Shown here: positions 1 through 12,300 of the stretch, in pieces
How positions within the stretch are numbered: position 1 is the first letter of the stretch
Layout of the letters: every line of letters starts with the position of its first letter
Source: Symmetrospora coprosmae
Taxonomy: Eukaryota > Basidiomycota > Cystobasidiomycetes > Symmetrosporaceae
Direction of reading: 5' to 3'
Length of the DNA stretch: 64,000 nucleotides
NCBI GenBank assembly: GCA_008802785.1
Contig: VUYT01000019.1
Coordinates: 1 to 64,000 of the forward strand
Made by a program: the position numbers and the translations under genes
Notes under the pieces: model-generated
What the model was told of the DNA's origin: nothing
Seen by the model: the letters and a program-made list of their open reading frames with translations, nothing else
Database searches by the model: none

Positions 1-169
1 CCCCGCCCCCCCCAGTCCGCCGCCGCCCTTCGCCCTTCCCGAGCTCTCGCTCCCTCTGTGTCACTGTACCTACTTGGAGGGGGCAGACTATTATACCACA
101 ACAAGTACGGAGAGGGGAAGGAAGGAAGGAAAGGAAGAGCACACCTACGCTCTACGCTTTCTCCACTGC

Positions 170-1492
170 ATGGCCTGGCAGTGGGCCGTCTACGCGCTGG
201 CCGTCCTCTACCTGTACACGACCTTGATGCCATCTTCCCACTTGACAAATCTACCAAGCAGCAGCAGCAGCAGCAGCATCCTCAGCCTCGTGTCCACCTT
301 TGTCCCACTCGCATTCCCCCTCTACCTATCGGCTAGGATGAACCAGACAGTGCGCTTCTACCTCCGCCTCACCCTCTACTGCACCACCCTCGGCCTCACC
401 TCGATATGGGCCGTCTTCCTCTCGATCGCACTGAGCCTCGTCGGCAAGAGCGCAAGCATACAGCACTATGTCGCTCGCTCCTTCTACTACTTTGCGTCCC
501 CTGTGCTCGGATGGAACCTCCGCGTTGAAGGGAGAGAGCACCTCTCAAACGACGGGTGCACCGTCTTTGTGGGGAACCACCAGTCGTGGGTGGCGCCGCA
601 TTCTCACTCTCAGAATCACACACACACTCGCTGAGACCTGCCTCGACCCGCGCGCTGCGCGTCAAAACGGGAAACCCAGCATGATCGACATCCTCTACCT
701 CGGCCGGATATTCCCAAAGCGGACAGCAGTCATGGCAAAGCGGGAGCTCAAGTGGTTCCCTTTTCTCGGCCAGTTGTGCGTCTCTCTCTCTCTCTCTCTC
801 CCTGTGTGCAGCCACTCTCGCACGCCTGCTCGATGGCTGACACGGACTCGCTTCGCCACCGCCCCCCGTCCCTCTGTGTCCCAGCATGTGGCTCTCGAAC
901 GCCGTGTTTGTCGACAGAAAGAACAGGAAGGACGCCGTAGCGACATTTTCAAAAGCCGCAGAGACAATGAAGCAGAAGCGCATGTCCATCTTCATCTTTG
1001 CCGAGGGTGCGTGCGTGCAGCCGGACTCCCCTTGTCGAACTCGAACTCGGGACTGATGAAAAGATCTCGCTTGCGTGGCTGGGCAGGCACCCGGTCAAAC
1101 AAGCCAGAACCGACAATGCTGCCGTTCAAAAAGGGCGCGTTCCACCTCGCCGTCCAGGGGCAGTTCCCCATTGTCCCCATCGTCATGGAGAACTACTACG
1201 ATCTGTACGCCAACAAGGCAAAGCGATTCGAGGCGGGCGAGCTCGTCATCAGGGGTGCGTCTCGCCTGAGATTGATAGACTCACCGACAAAGCCGGCGGC
1301 TGAGCTCCTGTGCCCCTATGTGTATGTCGTATCGCGATCGCAGCCCTCCCGCCCATCTCGACCGTCGGATACACGTCCAGCTCAGAAGACATCGCAAAGC
1401 TGTCCGATAAAGTAAGAGAGGCCATGCTGGCCCCGCTCGAGGAGCTGTCCAGCAAGCGGCACGCTTCGACATCGCAAAAGAAGCTGGCCTGA
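170..1492 (+). CDS. SLC1: 1-acyl-sn-glycerol-3-phosphate acyltransferase (PlsC family)
   Basis: Acylates lysophosphatidic acid to phosphatidic acid in the ER membrane, an early step of glycerolipid synthesis (family knowledge). Five exons (170-585, 680-775, 885-1006, 1087-1254, 1344-1492) give 316 residues, about the family size. Splicing intron 1 restores the H-x4-D motif as NHQSMID. Exon 3 carries AVFVDR (block II) and the split FAEG/TRS (block III, usual form FPEGTR), and exon 4 carries FPIVPIV (block IV). The N-terminus has hydrophobic segments (WAVYALAVLYLY and a second pair around residues 40-95). The ATG at 170 was chosen because it opens directly on a membrane segment; an in-frame ATG at 74 would add 32 polar residues. 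Introns start GTGGGT/GTGCGT and end CAG. Identification is firm; the start is less so. Confidence 0.9.
779..801. repeat. (CT)n microsatellite inside an intron
   Basis: About ten uninterrupted CT units lie in intron 2 of the acyltransferase gene, just after the donor. They do not touch coding sequence. Confidence 0.9.
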
Positions 1493-1725
1493 GGGGGGGG
1501 GCGATTGGGGGGAGCGCCGGGAACGAGCGAGCAGGCGGGCTCGCAGATGGGCCAGGAACGGGCGAAAAGCATTGCATAGGCTACGACACAGTACATGTCC
1601 ACCAGTTATGCAAGTCATTGGATCTCACAGAGAGGCGAAACGAAGGGTGTCATCAAGCAGGCGCCGTCGGACTAACGGACCTCCGGTCCCAGACAGTCCA
1701 CTTTCCTTCCTTCATGTCTTGCAGC

Positions 1726-1857
1726 GATTACCAACCCCATCATGCGAAAGGTGTATTATTCGGCTGCTGGCGGTGCTCCGGGAGGCATGCCTGCTGGCGG
1801 AATGCCTGGTGGTGCCCCCGATGCCCAGCGCAACGATGAGGCATTCGTGTTTAACTA
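1726..1857 (+). pseudogene. inverted partial copy of the HSP70 C-terminal exon
   Basis: The plus strand here closely matches the end of exon 4 of the HSP70 gene, which lies on the minus strand at about 2151-2263. Both encode the stretch from NPIM to the [18 protein letters not shown] repeat. By eye the match covers some 110 bases with around nine mismatches and one extra codon. The copy keeps an open frame to a TAG at 1855-1857 but has no EEVD tail, start codon or upstream HSP70 homology. Similarity stops a few bases before the point matching the exon 4 splice donor. It lies downstream of the acyltransferase stop, so it may be carried in that gene's 3' UTR. Most likely a decayed remnant of an inverted duplication. 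Confidence 0.8.
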
Positions 1858-2048
1858 GCCCTAGATGTATATGACTGCCGAGTGAGAGGCGTGGAGGCAA
1901 GCATAGCGCGGAAATACGATGCGTTTGAGACTCGCGCTCTATCTGCGCTTAGTTGCATTACTTCTCTGCTTGGTATGTGCGAGGTATAGATACACGGGTG
2001 GGACACGGGGAAAGCCAAGACGAGAAACAGCGTAAGATGGCAATGCGC

Positions 2049-4296
2049 CTAGTCAACCTCCTCGACTGGAGCGTAGAGAACAGAGTGGGACAGTCAGTAT
2101 GGTTATCCGTCGAGAACTCATTCTGAGTGACAGGATCTCTTACCTGATGGCTCGTCGTCGCGCTGGGCACCGGGGGCACCACCAGGCATTCCGCCAGCAG
2201 GCATGCCTCCCGGAGCACCTCCAGCAGCCGAGTACACCTTTTGCATGATGGGGTTGGCAACCGACTCGAGCTCCTTCTGCTTCTCCTCGTACTCCTCCTT
2301 GGATGCCTCGGCCGAAGCGTCGAGCCACTCGGTCGTCTCCTTGATGGCGGCGTTGAGCTTCTCCTTGTCGGCAGCCTCGAGCTTGTCGGCGAGGTCGCCC
2401 TCGATCGAGTTGCGGAGGTTGTAGGCGTACGACTCGAGGCCGTTCTTGGCGCCGACACGGGCAGCAGCCTCCTCGTCCTCCTGGCGGTACTTCTCGGCCT
2501 CGCTGACCATGCGCTCGATGTCCTCCTTGGAGAGGCGGCCCTCTGCGGATGGAAAAGGTGAAAAAGCATTCAGAAATCGGTAGCGCAATGAGGGCAGAAG
2601 ATGGATAGACGCACTGTCGTTGGTGATGGTAATCTTGTTGCTCTTTCCGGTGGTCTTGTCGCTGGCGTTGACGTTCAAAATACCGTTGGCGTCGACGTCG
2701 AAGGTAACCTCAATCTGAGGGACACCACGGGGCGCCGGTGGGATGCCGGACAGCTCGAACTTGCCGAGCAGGTTGTTCTGGGCCGTCTTGAGACGCTCGC
2801 CCTCAAAGACCTGAATCAGCACACCGGGCTGGTTGTCGGCATATGTCGAGAAAGTCTCGGACTTCTTGGTGGGAACGGTGGTGTTCCTCTTGATGAGGGC
2901 GGTGAAGATACCACCGGCCGTCTCGATACCGAGCGAGAGAGGGGAGACGTCGAGAAGGAGGAGGTCCTGCGTCTTCTCGGAAGTGTCACCCGTGAGGATG
3001 GCAGCCTGGACGGCGGCACCGTATGCGACGGCCTCGTCCGGGTTGATGGACTTGTTGGGCTCCTTGCCGTTGAAGTAGTCCGAAACGAGCTTCTGCACAC
3101 GTGGGATACGGGTCGAGCCACCGACGAGGACAATCTCGTGGACATTGGACTTGTCGATCTTCGAGTCCTGGAGGACCTTCTCGACGGGGTCCATGGTCGA
3201 TCGGAAGAGGTCCTGGCAGAGCTCCTCGAATCGCGCACGGGTGATGGAAGTGTAGAAGTCGATACCCTCAAAGAGCGAGTCGATCTCGATCGTCGTCTGG
3301 GCGGCGGAAGAGAGGGTCCTCTTTGCGCGCTCGCAGGCAGTTCGGAGACGTCGGACGGCACGAGGGTTGTTGGAGAGATCCTTCTTGTTCTTGCGCTTGA
3401 ACTCCTGGACGAAGAAGGTGACGAGGCGGTTGTCGAAGTCCTCGCCTCCAAGGTGGGTGTCACCGGCGGTGGCCTTGACCTCGAAGATGCCCTCCTCGAT
3501 GGTAAGGAGCGAGACATCGAAGGTTCCTCCTCCGAGGTCGAAGATGAGGACGTTGCGCTCGCCAGTGGTCTTCTTGTCGAGACCGTAGGCGATGGCGGCG
3601 GCGGTAGGCTCGTTGATGATTCGGAGGACATTGAGGCCGGAAATGGCGCCGGCGTCCTTGGTGGCCTGTCGCTGCGAGTCGTTGAAGTAGGCAGGGACGG
3701 TGACGACTGCAAGCAGATGTGTAACGTGTCAGTCAGAGGCCTGGAGGGGCCTGAGTTATAGTGGCGAGATCGATGGTCACTCACCAGCCTGAGTGACAGG
3801 GGAGCCGAGGAAGGCCTCTGCAGTCTCCTTCATCTTGAGGAGAACCATCGACGAGATCTCCTCTGGGGTGAAGGTCTTCTGCTCGCCCTTGTACTCAACC
3901 TTGATGACGGGCTTGTCGGACGAGGAGCCGTCAGAAGCGACGGTGAAGGAGAAGTGCTTCATGTCGGACTGGACCTCGGAGTCCTTAAACTTGCGTCCAA
4001 TGAGACGCTTGGCGTCGAAGACCGTGTTGGCCGGGTTCATTGCGACCTGGTTCTTTGCTGCATCACCGATGAGTCGCTCAGAGTCGTTGAAGGCGACGAA
4101 GGAAGGGGTCGTGCGGTTTCCCTGGTCGTTGGGGATAACTGCGGGGGAGGCAGGTCGAGGTCAGACCATCAGCACACGCGTTCACCTAGCACCCAGAGTC
4201 TGGATGGCAAGTGCACTCACTCTCGACACGGTCGTTCTGCCAGACACCGACGCAAGAGTACGTGGTTCCGAGATCGATACCGATTGCCTTGGACAT
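2049..4296 (-). CDS. SSA1: cytosolic heat shock protein 70 (Ssa type)
   Basis: ATP-driven chaperone of cytosol and nucleus. Exons on the minus strand are 4296-4221, 4138-3785, 3706-2615, 2542-2144 and 2065-2049, giving 645 residues, the standard size. Visible signatures are [14 protein letters not shown] at the N-terminus, [12 protein letters not shown], and [15 protein letters not shown], followed by the substrate-binding domain and a GGMP-rich tail. The last coding exon is only 17 bases and supplies the terminal VEEVD that binds TPR co-chaperones. Reading through the donor at 2143 instead would replace this tail, so the intron at 2066-2143 matters. The EEVD end marks a cytosolic rather than ER (HDEL-type) or mitochondrial member. 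Heat-shock elements lie 150-240 bases upstream. Identification is very firm. Confidence 0.97.
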
Positions 4297-4444
4297 GATG
4301 ATGGAGAGATGCGGTAAAGGTAGTGTTGTCTGTAAGTGGTAAACTGCTGAAGTAGATCTAATACTTCTTTGTGTTGATGCGGAAGAGGAGAAGTGCCTGT
4401 GCCTCCCCTGAGTGCGCTCTTGTACCTTGCCCGCTGCCCCCTTC

Positions 4445-4538
4445 GAAATTTCGCCCCCCGAGCATGACGGAATCACCAGAATGTTCGTCAGGGCAGTGCA
4501 CGTGCAGCGTACGAGCACCGGTACGTGCTCGAAGGTTC
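4445..4538 (-). promoter_or_regulatory. three heat-shock-element cores upstream of HSP70
   Basis: GAAATTTC (4445-4452), GAATGTTC (4479-4486) and GAAGGTTC (4531-4538) all fit the GAAnnTTC core bound by Hsf1 and lie 149-242 bases upstream of the HSP70 ATG. The first is also preceded directly by TTC. GAAnnTTC is palindromic, so strand is nominal. Function is inferred from motif and position. Confidence 0.7.
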
Positions 4539-4968
4539 AGGCACAGGCGAGCAGCTGCAGGATCTCTCCAGATCAAACAGCAGATATGCGCCATGTATTG
4601 CTCTGGATCGCACGACTCTACGCATGCGCGTACCTAGGGAAGGCGTGTCCTGTTTTTCATAGTCGCCGAGTGCCCGCGAGCCCCACTCGTGGCCAACCTG
4701 CGTACAACGCCACCTGACGGACCATACTATGTTACATGTCAGCACTGGCGGCCACCAAGCCGGTGTAATGTACACGTATACTAGCATTCTGTGTGATCGC
4801 GACCGTGCAACTCAGAGCGACTGCCCGTCTCGTCAGCTTGACCAAGATAAGGCCGTCCTTCTGCTTTCCGTGGCTCTAGGCCGGAGAGCACCCGAAGCGA
4901 AGGGAGAGCATCTCATGACTGTGGTTCGCGCCAACACCTTCGACACAGCGAGTGGGCATCAGCCTGCC
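4539..4968. other. intergenic, divergent promoter region
   Basis: Lies between HSP70 (-) and the small gene that follows (+). No coding potential, repeat or RNA signature was seen beyond the heat-shock elements to its left. Confidence 0.5.
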
Positions 4969-5782
4969 ATGGGTAAGATCCTGTCTTGATGTGGCCGCAC
5001 AATCCCTCAAGCTCGTTCTGACCGGGCCCTCCCGGCGCAGCCCAACCGTCACACCCATCCAGCTCGCTGGTGGACTTTGTCCCGCTGATACGGTCACCTG
5101 CAACATGGCTGCCTAGTCCTGTGCGCTTCTTCCGCGTCTGACAAGCTGCTAGATACTCGCAACGACGCTGAGCGCTGTGTGCGTGAACCGCAGGTCGTGC
5201 TTCCACCCGACATCCACCCACTGCCAGACGACATCTCCGCTTATGTGTGTTACTGCCTCGTCTGGCGGACTACCTACACGCAATGCAGAGTGCAGAGTCG
5301 CCAACTGACGCTGCATACTCACACTTCCTCAGTTCGTGTATCCATACTCCCTCGAGCAACACGTCCTTTCCCCGCACCCCCCTCACGAGTCGCACGTCGC
5401 GCGAATGCGCGCAATGGACGATGAGCAGGCGCAGCGCATGCAGTATCTGAAGGAGAGGGAAGACGAGCGCACGCGCAAGAAGCGGGAGCAGCTGCGGAAG
5501 GTCGCGCCAGGATGGGAGCCGGACGAAGCGGGCGTCGATGCAAGCGGCGCGGGCGACGGCACCCTCTCGCCCCGTGGTACGGCCGGCAAGCGGCAATCGG
5601 GCATCCTGAAGCCTACGAGGAAGCCGACAGCGATCAGGACTGCAGTGCACACTGCCGAGAGCAACCAGGCTGTGAAGGCGAAGGAGGAGGAGCCGGTGGA
5701 GGACACGCCGAGGGATGTCATGGACGACTTGGTAGAAGGGCTCGCGCGGATGGACGAGCTCGAGGGCCGGAAGAGCCTGTGA
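4969..5782 (+). CDS. small conserved fungal protein of unknown function
   Basis: The well supported part is two exons. The first ends at 5244 and contains PPDIHPLPDDISAY. The second (5333-5782) continues FVYPYSLEQH, a strongly charged helix (about 30 residues rich in E, K and R, ending RKVAPGWEP), and an acidic C-terminus. The intron 5245-5332 is clear. No ATG opens the first of these exons. One model that keeps frame uses a four-base first exon at 4969-4972 (ATGG, then GTAAGA), with exon 2 from 5153 after CTGAC...CTAG, giving 181 residues. A start at the ATG 5408 within the last exon would lose the conserved-looking N-terminal motif. The overall pattern resembles a family of short uncharacterised fungal proteins, but I cannot name it with confidence. 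Confidence 0.55.
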
Positions 5783-6377
5783 GCGACTTCAGGGACGGAT
5801 ACGAAGGTAGACAGCTGTTGCATTTGTTGTTTTATCTTGTGTGTTTAGAGCATGAATGTCCGTCTGCCGTCTGTACGCGTCATGCAAGTGCCGATTTCGA
5901 GGTGCAGCGAACAGGAAAGCGTGCTCTGCTGCTACTGGGTACTGGGTGCTAGACGAATACAGACCAAGAGCAGTAGATCGCTGCTGTGCTGCTGCGCTGC
6001 TGCCCTGACTGCCAATTGTCTGCGCACACCCGGCTCTTCCGTGCTCTGTTGCGCCCCAGTTGCCGGGCCAGGACTCGGGCTCTCCTTCTGCCCATCCAGC
6101 GACGAGCACGCATAAACGAGCAGCAGCGGCAGGAGCAAGGACAGGCATACGCAAACGGGGGAAGGACATTGTGCAGGGAAGGATTCAGATCAAGGACAGT
6201 GCATACCCGCAACAGGGTGCAGTAGTGCCGGTAGCTCCTCCCTCCCAGCCCCAGCCTCAGCTTCCCAGCTCCAGACGATGCACTACAATGAGCTGGAGTA
6301 GGAGCACCACTGGACCAGAGACAGCAGCAACAGCATCAATCATCTGCATCTGATCCTTATTCTGCATCTGAACGCAG
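5783..6377. other. intergenic region and probable NOT1 5' leader
   Basis: No gene recognised. The sequence is CTG/CAG-rich without a long perfect repeat. It lies between co-directional genes and presumably holds the NOT1 promoter. Confidence 0.5.
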
Positions 6378-9300
6378 ATGAGCGGGATCACCAGTCCCCC
6401 TCCCGGCCTGGGCATGGGCATGGGCGCGGGCAGCGGTGGAACAGGGCAGGACGATGGCGGCTCCTCCTCGTGGTCCAGCGCTGGCGCTGGCGGAGGAGGA
6501 GGAGGTGGGCATGGAGGACGTCGCGGCGGAGGAGGCGGAGGCGGTCACCGCCAGACACCGTCGATATCCATGCAGCAGCAGCAGCATCAGTCTGGCGCAC
6601 AGTCCCCATCCTCGTCGGCCTCGTCCTCCAGCTTGGTCACCATCGTCAAAGCCCAGATCAGCTTTCTCCTGTCGACCCTGACGGAAGAGAATTTTACCAA
6701 GAACAGCTCGGATATCAACGGGGTGAGTGCAAAGAGGACGCCTGCTGCATGCATCGTGCACACGGGAGAGCTGCGTCCGTGCTGCTGCTCGATGTTGAGG
6801 GTCGTTGCGTCCGATAAGTTAGCTGACACTGCCCGCCCTTACTGCCTGCCTGCCCGGCCCGGCCTGCCCCGCCCCGCTCGACTCACTCACCCAACCCCGA
6901 CGCACACAGCTTGTCGAGCAGCACGGAGCAGAAGCGCAGAACCACTTCCTCCGCCGTCTCATCGTTGTCTGCGCATCGCCAGTCAGCAGCAATAACAGCA
7001 ACGGCGCACCCGCCTCAAACAGCCAAACCTCAATTCTCTCCCCCACTTCCACGGGCACCAACTCATCCTCTGTCTCGCCCGCACAAGCCTCGCTCTACCT
7101 GCGCCTTCTAAACGCCGAAACGAAGCGACTGGCGTCGGACCCGCTCCAGGTCGAGAAGTGGGTCGCGGCCCTCCAGTCCGGCCTGAACGACCCTTCCGCC
7201 TCGACCTCGGATGTCTTCAAAGCGCTCGACCTTCGCTCGCTTACAGGCAAGCTCTCGCTGAGCGCACTCGAGCAGCGCATACTCCTCCTCGAGACGGCGC
7301 AGCTCCTCCTCCCAGAGGCGCTCTACGGCGCAAAGTCCGCCAGCGCCAGCGTCTCGGAGAAGCGAAAGTCGTTTGCCATCGCTGCCATCCACTTACTTGG
7401 CGACTACGAGAGCAACGAAGCGTCACAGGGTACCGGATTCAATCAGTTCCTCGACGAGTTGCGTGCGGCCGACCTGTCGCCAGAGCAAGTTGCCCGCCTG
7501 GTCGGCATAGCTGCGTCGGACGTCGGGGAGAGCTATGAGACGGGTCTCAATCCCGGCGCGCAGAACCGCCTAGCTCTCGACCAGCGGAACGCGGAGCTCG
7601 TTCAGGCGGTCGAAGCGCAGTACGGTCCCGAGGTCTCCTCCCGCATCATCAGAGATGCCGTTCAATACCTAGGCTCGTCCGCCGATGGTCCCGCTACGCG
7701 CTTCGCCAATCTCTACAGGCGCCTTATCGGGTCCGCCTCAGCGGCGACACCGACGCCAGACTGCGTGCAGGCCCTCCTTTTACGTAGCGAATTCTTCCAC
7801 GTTGCGCCCGCCGAGGCGCCCCAATCTGTCGAGGCCAGCCTTGCCCGGTGCCTGGACGCCCTCGTCCTGAGTACCGAGACCATCTCGGGACACCTGTTTG
7901 TCGCAGCTGCAGACCAGATCATCAAGGACGCCGGACGCAATGCTGTACAGTGGGACCAGACTCTCCGCTCCATGCACGTCTACAAGTCCCGCAGCCCGCT
8001 GGAGCAGCCGGTGTGGAACTCTGCCTTCTTCAATGGTGTGCTCTCCGCAGCAGGAGCAGCCGACAGTCCCGCTATCGAGTTCCTCTGGTCGCTTACCTCC
8101 AGCTACAAGCTCCAGACGGAATTGCTCTCCACGCTGTTCCGCGCCCTCGCCTCCCTCAACGCCGCGACCCTCCCGGCGTCCCAAAAGCTGCTGCACATGC
8201 CGGATGTACATGCCGAGTTTGCCTCTGGCGAGCTCGAGCTTGCGACCACGGTTCGAGCAGCCGTCGAGCCCGTTGCGGCACAGAACGAGCAGAACATCTG
8301 GAACCTCGTCAAGCTCCTCCCGACGCTGCTGCGGCTCAGCGAGCGCGCGCAGGAAGGGACCGAGGACGATGCTCGCATCGGGCAGCTCGTACGGGAGATG
8401 TTTGAGCACGGCACGCGCAATTCGCCCGATCTCGTCCTTCTCTCCATCCTCCGCCTCGAACAGCCCTGGTCCGCCACGGCCAGCGACCTCTTCGACAGAC
8501 TGGTCGCCTACTTCCTTAGTAGCCCACAGTCCAGCTCGTACCTCGTCTTCTACGAGTTGCTCCGTGCCGATCGGCAGGTTCTCGTCGCCAAGCTCAAGGG
8601 CTTCTATGACGAGTCGGAGTGAGTAGACCGCTCGGTTTTCAGCCCGATGTCCCACATCTGCCGAGCTGACTTTTCCCCTTGCGTCCAGGATGAACATTAC
8701 CCGCATCACGGACATCGTGCTCGACTTCAAGCTTCTCCCCGACATTTTGGAGCAGGAAGCCCAGTTCTTTGTGCTCGACATTGCGGCCCTCTCTGCCAAG
8801 CGCGAGGTCTTTGACCTCGAGAGATGGCTTGAGAGCGCCGCCTCCGTCAGTGGCAGCAACTTTGTGCGCCCGGCGCTGCAGTTCATTGGGCACAAGGTCA
8901 CGCACGACCTGAACCGGCAGGATCAAGATGCCGCGCAGGCTGGAGAGCCGACGACGCTCAGCCTCACCGCTCCTATTATTGCTACCTTCCTGCGCGCTCT
9001 GCGCTCTCAGTGAGTTGCTGCTGGTGATATGACCCTGCATCCCGTGCGTCATGCTGAGACCCGACTACCTCGCAGCCACGAGATTTTTGGCCCCGAGGAG
9101 ATTGAGCTCTTCAAGGAGGTCCGGACGCAGTGCTTGCAGCTTCACCCGCGCCTGATGAACTTTGCACCAGGCGCCGAGCAAGAACCCGGCATCAATGTCA
9201 CATCCTTCGCGCCCGACATCGAAGCCGAGGTCGACGCCTTCTACAAGCGAATGTACGACCAGGAGGTCTCCGTCGACGCGGTCGTCTCGCTTCTGCAGCG

Positions 9301-12300
9301 CGCCAAGGAATCGGACAACACGCACGACCACGAGTTCCTTGCCTGCTTCCTGCACGGCCTCTTCGACGAGTACAAGTTCTTTGCCACCTATCCCCAGCAA
9401 GAACTCACCCTCACCGCCTTCCTCTTTGGTTCGCTCATCCAGAACCACCTCATCGACTACATTCCTCTCGGCATCGCAGTCCGATACGTCCTCGATGCTC
9501 TGCGTAACCCGCCTGATTCCAACTGGTTCCGCTTTGGTGTGCAGGCGCTGTCCCGCTTCCAGCCCCGCCTGCATGAGTGGCCATCTCTCGCCCAAGCCAT
9601 CCTCAACATCCCTCACCTCGCTCAAGCGCACCCGGAGATTGCGGAGGTCGCCCGAGCCGCACTCAGTGCGCCTGAAGCGCAGGAGAACGGCATCGCGGAC
9701 GGTGCGCTCGACGGCATCGAGAGCGAATTCGAGGAGCCGCAGGCCTTCACTGCGCTCAAGCCCGACGTCTCTGCTAGCGAGCGCGGCGAGCTAGAGCGGC
9801 CAGATGAGGGCGTGTCAGACAAGATGCTCTTCATCGTCAATAACCTGGCGCCTACAAACCTCGATGCCAAGGTGAAGGACATGCGAGAGCAGATTGAGGA
9901 GGGGCATCATCCCTGGTTCGCCAACTACATCGTCGACCAGCGCGTCTCCATTGAGCCCAATAACCACACCCTCTACATGCAGTTCCTCGACGCTCTCGAT
10001 CTCACGTCGCTCTTCCGGCAGATCCTGCAGGAGACGCTCATCCGGACTGAAGAGCTCCTCAACTCGGAGCAGACTATTCAGTCCAGTAATCAGCGGACGC
10101 TATTGAAGAATCTGGGATCCTGGCTCGGTGCGCTCACCCTCGCAAAGAACCGGCCGATCAAGCACAAGAATGTCTCATTCAAGGACCTGCTCATCCAGGG
10201 ATATGATTCGAACAGGTTGATCGTTGCCATCCCCTTCGTCTGCAAGGTCCTGGAGCAGTGTGCGAAGTCACGTATCTTCAAGCCGCCCAACCCTTGGTTG
10301 ATGGCTATTCTGCGCCTCCTCGTCGAGCTTTATCAGTTCGCCGAGCTCAAGCTCAACCTCAAGTTCGAGATTGAGGTTCTGTGCAAGAACCTCAACATCG
10401 ATCTGAAGGACATTCAGCCAACGAGCACATTGCGCGACAGGCCGCCCAAGGATGTCATCACCGCCGAGGCAGGCGCTCCGATCGTACAGGAAATGGAGAA
10501 GAGCTTGATGAACTCATTCACAGGCCAAGCTACACAGCCTGCCGCAGGAGGCGAGCTCCCTCAGCCTCGCGCTGGTCAGTTGCCACAGCCGGCATCGGGC
10601 CTGTCGCTCCTGGGTGCTTCTGGCTCGTCTGGAGCTGCTGGCTACTCCCTTGCACTCGCCGATGCCATCACAGCGGCACTGCAGATTGTGCCTCAGTACC
10701 TGTCCTTCTCGTCGCCAGTCGCAGCTTTCTCTTCCAACCCGACCCTCAAGCGTCTGGTCCAGCTTGGTATCGACAGGGCCGTTCGGGAGGTCAGTGACCG
10801 CTTTTCATATTGCCGATCGCGCTCAGCCGTACTGACATCTGATTCTGCCCCAGATCATCGCGCCAGTTGTCGAGCGTTCGGTTACCATTGCCGGCATCTC
10901 GACCCGCGAGCTCACCATCAAGGACTTTGCCATGGAGGGCAATGAGGAGTCGATGCGGCAGGCCGCCCACCTTATGGTGCAGAACCTGGCCGGCAGTCTC
11001 GCCCTTGTCACATGCAAGGAGCCGCTGCGCATGAGCATCGTTGCCCACATCCGGACGCTCATGCTGCAGAACGGCTTCTCCGAGCAGAATCTGCCGGAGC
11101 AGGCTATCATGATCATTGCCAACGACAACCTCGAGCTGGCTTGCTCTGTGGTTGAGAAGGTGGCCATGGACAAGGCTGTCGTTGAGGTTGACGAGGCTCT
11201 AGCTCCGTCCTACATGACCCGACTCAAGCACCGGGAGCGATCGACCCAGGCATTCTGGGACACCGCCGCGATGGCCGCATCGCACTACTCTGGCATGCTG
11301 CCTGACCCACTCCGCCTCAAGCTGGGCGGCTTGCAGCCGGGACAGACCCGGGTGTACGAGGAGTTCGGCAAGCGGGCCATTTCTACCTTCCTTCGACCGG
11401 AGGCGGCTGCACCCGACGACAGCGCTATGCATACTGGCCAGGGCGCTCCCGGCGGCCAGTACGAAGGTAGCGCGCCCGGCGGTCTCCTCACCGCACAGCA
11501 GGCCGGCGAGATCTTCAACCAGCTCACTGGCGAGCTCGACAAGGCTGTCGCCAATGCCGAGTCCGACGGCGTCGACTCGGCCACCAAGATCCCGCCCGAG
11601 CATGAGATCCACTCTACCCTCCGCCAGATTCCGGCGGTTGCCGCCCGATCGCATGCAAAGGACGAGACGACTCTCAGCTTCGCCCAGAAGGTCGTGCAGC
11701 TCCTCTATCGCAGCGAAACGCAGCTCGGTCGCGAGGTTTTCGTGGTGCTACTTCAGCGCCTGTGCGAGATCGCAACCAAGGTCGCCAAGGAGGTCACTGC
11801 CTGGCTGATCTATGCTCCGGACGAGGTGAGTCTTTCATGCTTATTATCTCATAGTCCTCGTGCTGATGCAATGTCCTCTTCATCACTCTCTCACAGCGCA
11901 AGTTCAATGTCAGCGTCACCGTGCTCCTCCTCGAGTCCGGCTTTATTAGTGTCTCAGAGTACGATGCACAGCTCGCCAAATTTGTCATGCGCGAATTCCG
12001 CTCGAGCGTGGTCAACTTTGCCGCTCAATTGGCACGAGAGTGTCTCCTCACCGAGAGGCCTATCGCCTCGCGCGAACACTTCTCGCACTCGCTGCGAGCC
12101 CTGGCACAAGCTGTTCAGTCTGGCAAGGGCGGTGATATCGCGCCATCGCTCCTCGACGAACTCCGAAGCAGCGCCAGTGTCGATGCGGCGAACCGCAGCC
12201 AACTCGACGACCAGGCGGTTCGAGAGCAGCTCACCATGTGCTTTGTCGAATGGGTCAGGATTCACCAGCAGTCCTACCAGATCGAGAAGGCCTTTGTCGA

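Noticed and set aside
2601-3761. Open frame of 386 codons on the plus strand across HSP70
   Set aside because: It is exactly antisense to the HSP70 core exon; codon bias of GC-rich genes leaves the opposite strand open. No domain and no homology-like wording.
7780-8901. Open frame of 373 codons antisense to NOT1
   Set aside because: Shadow of the NOT1 coding frame, and it crosses a NOT1 intron.
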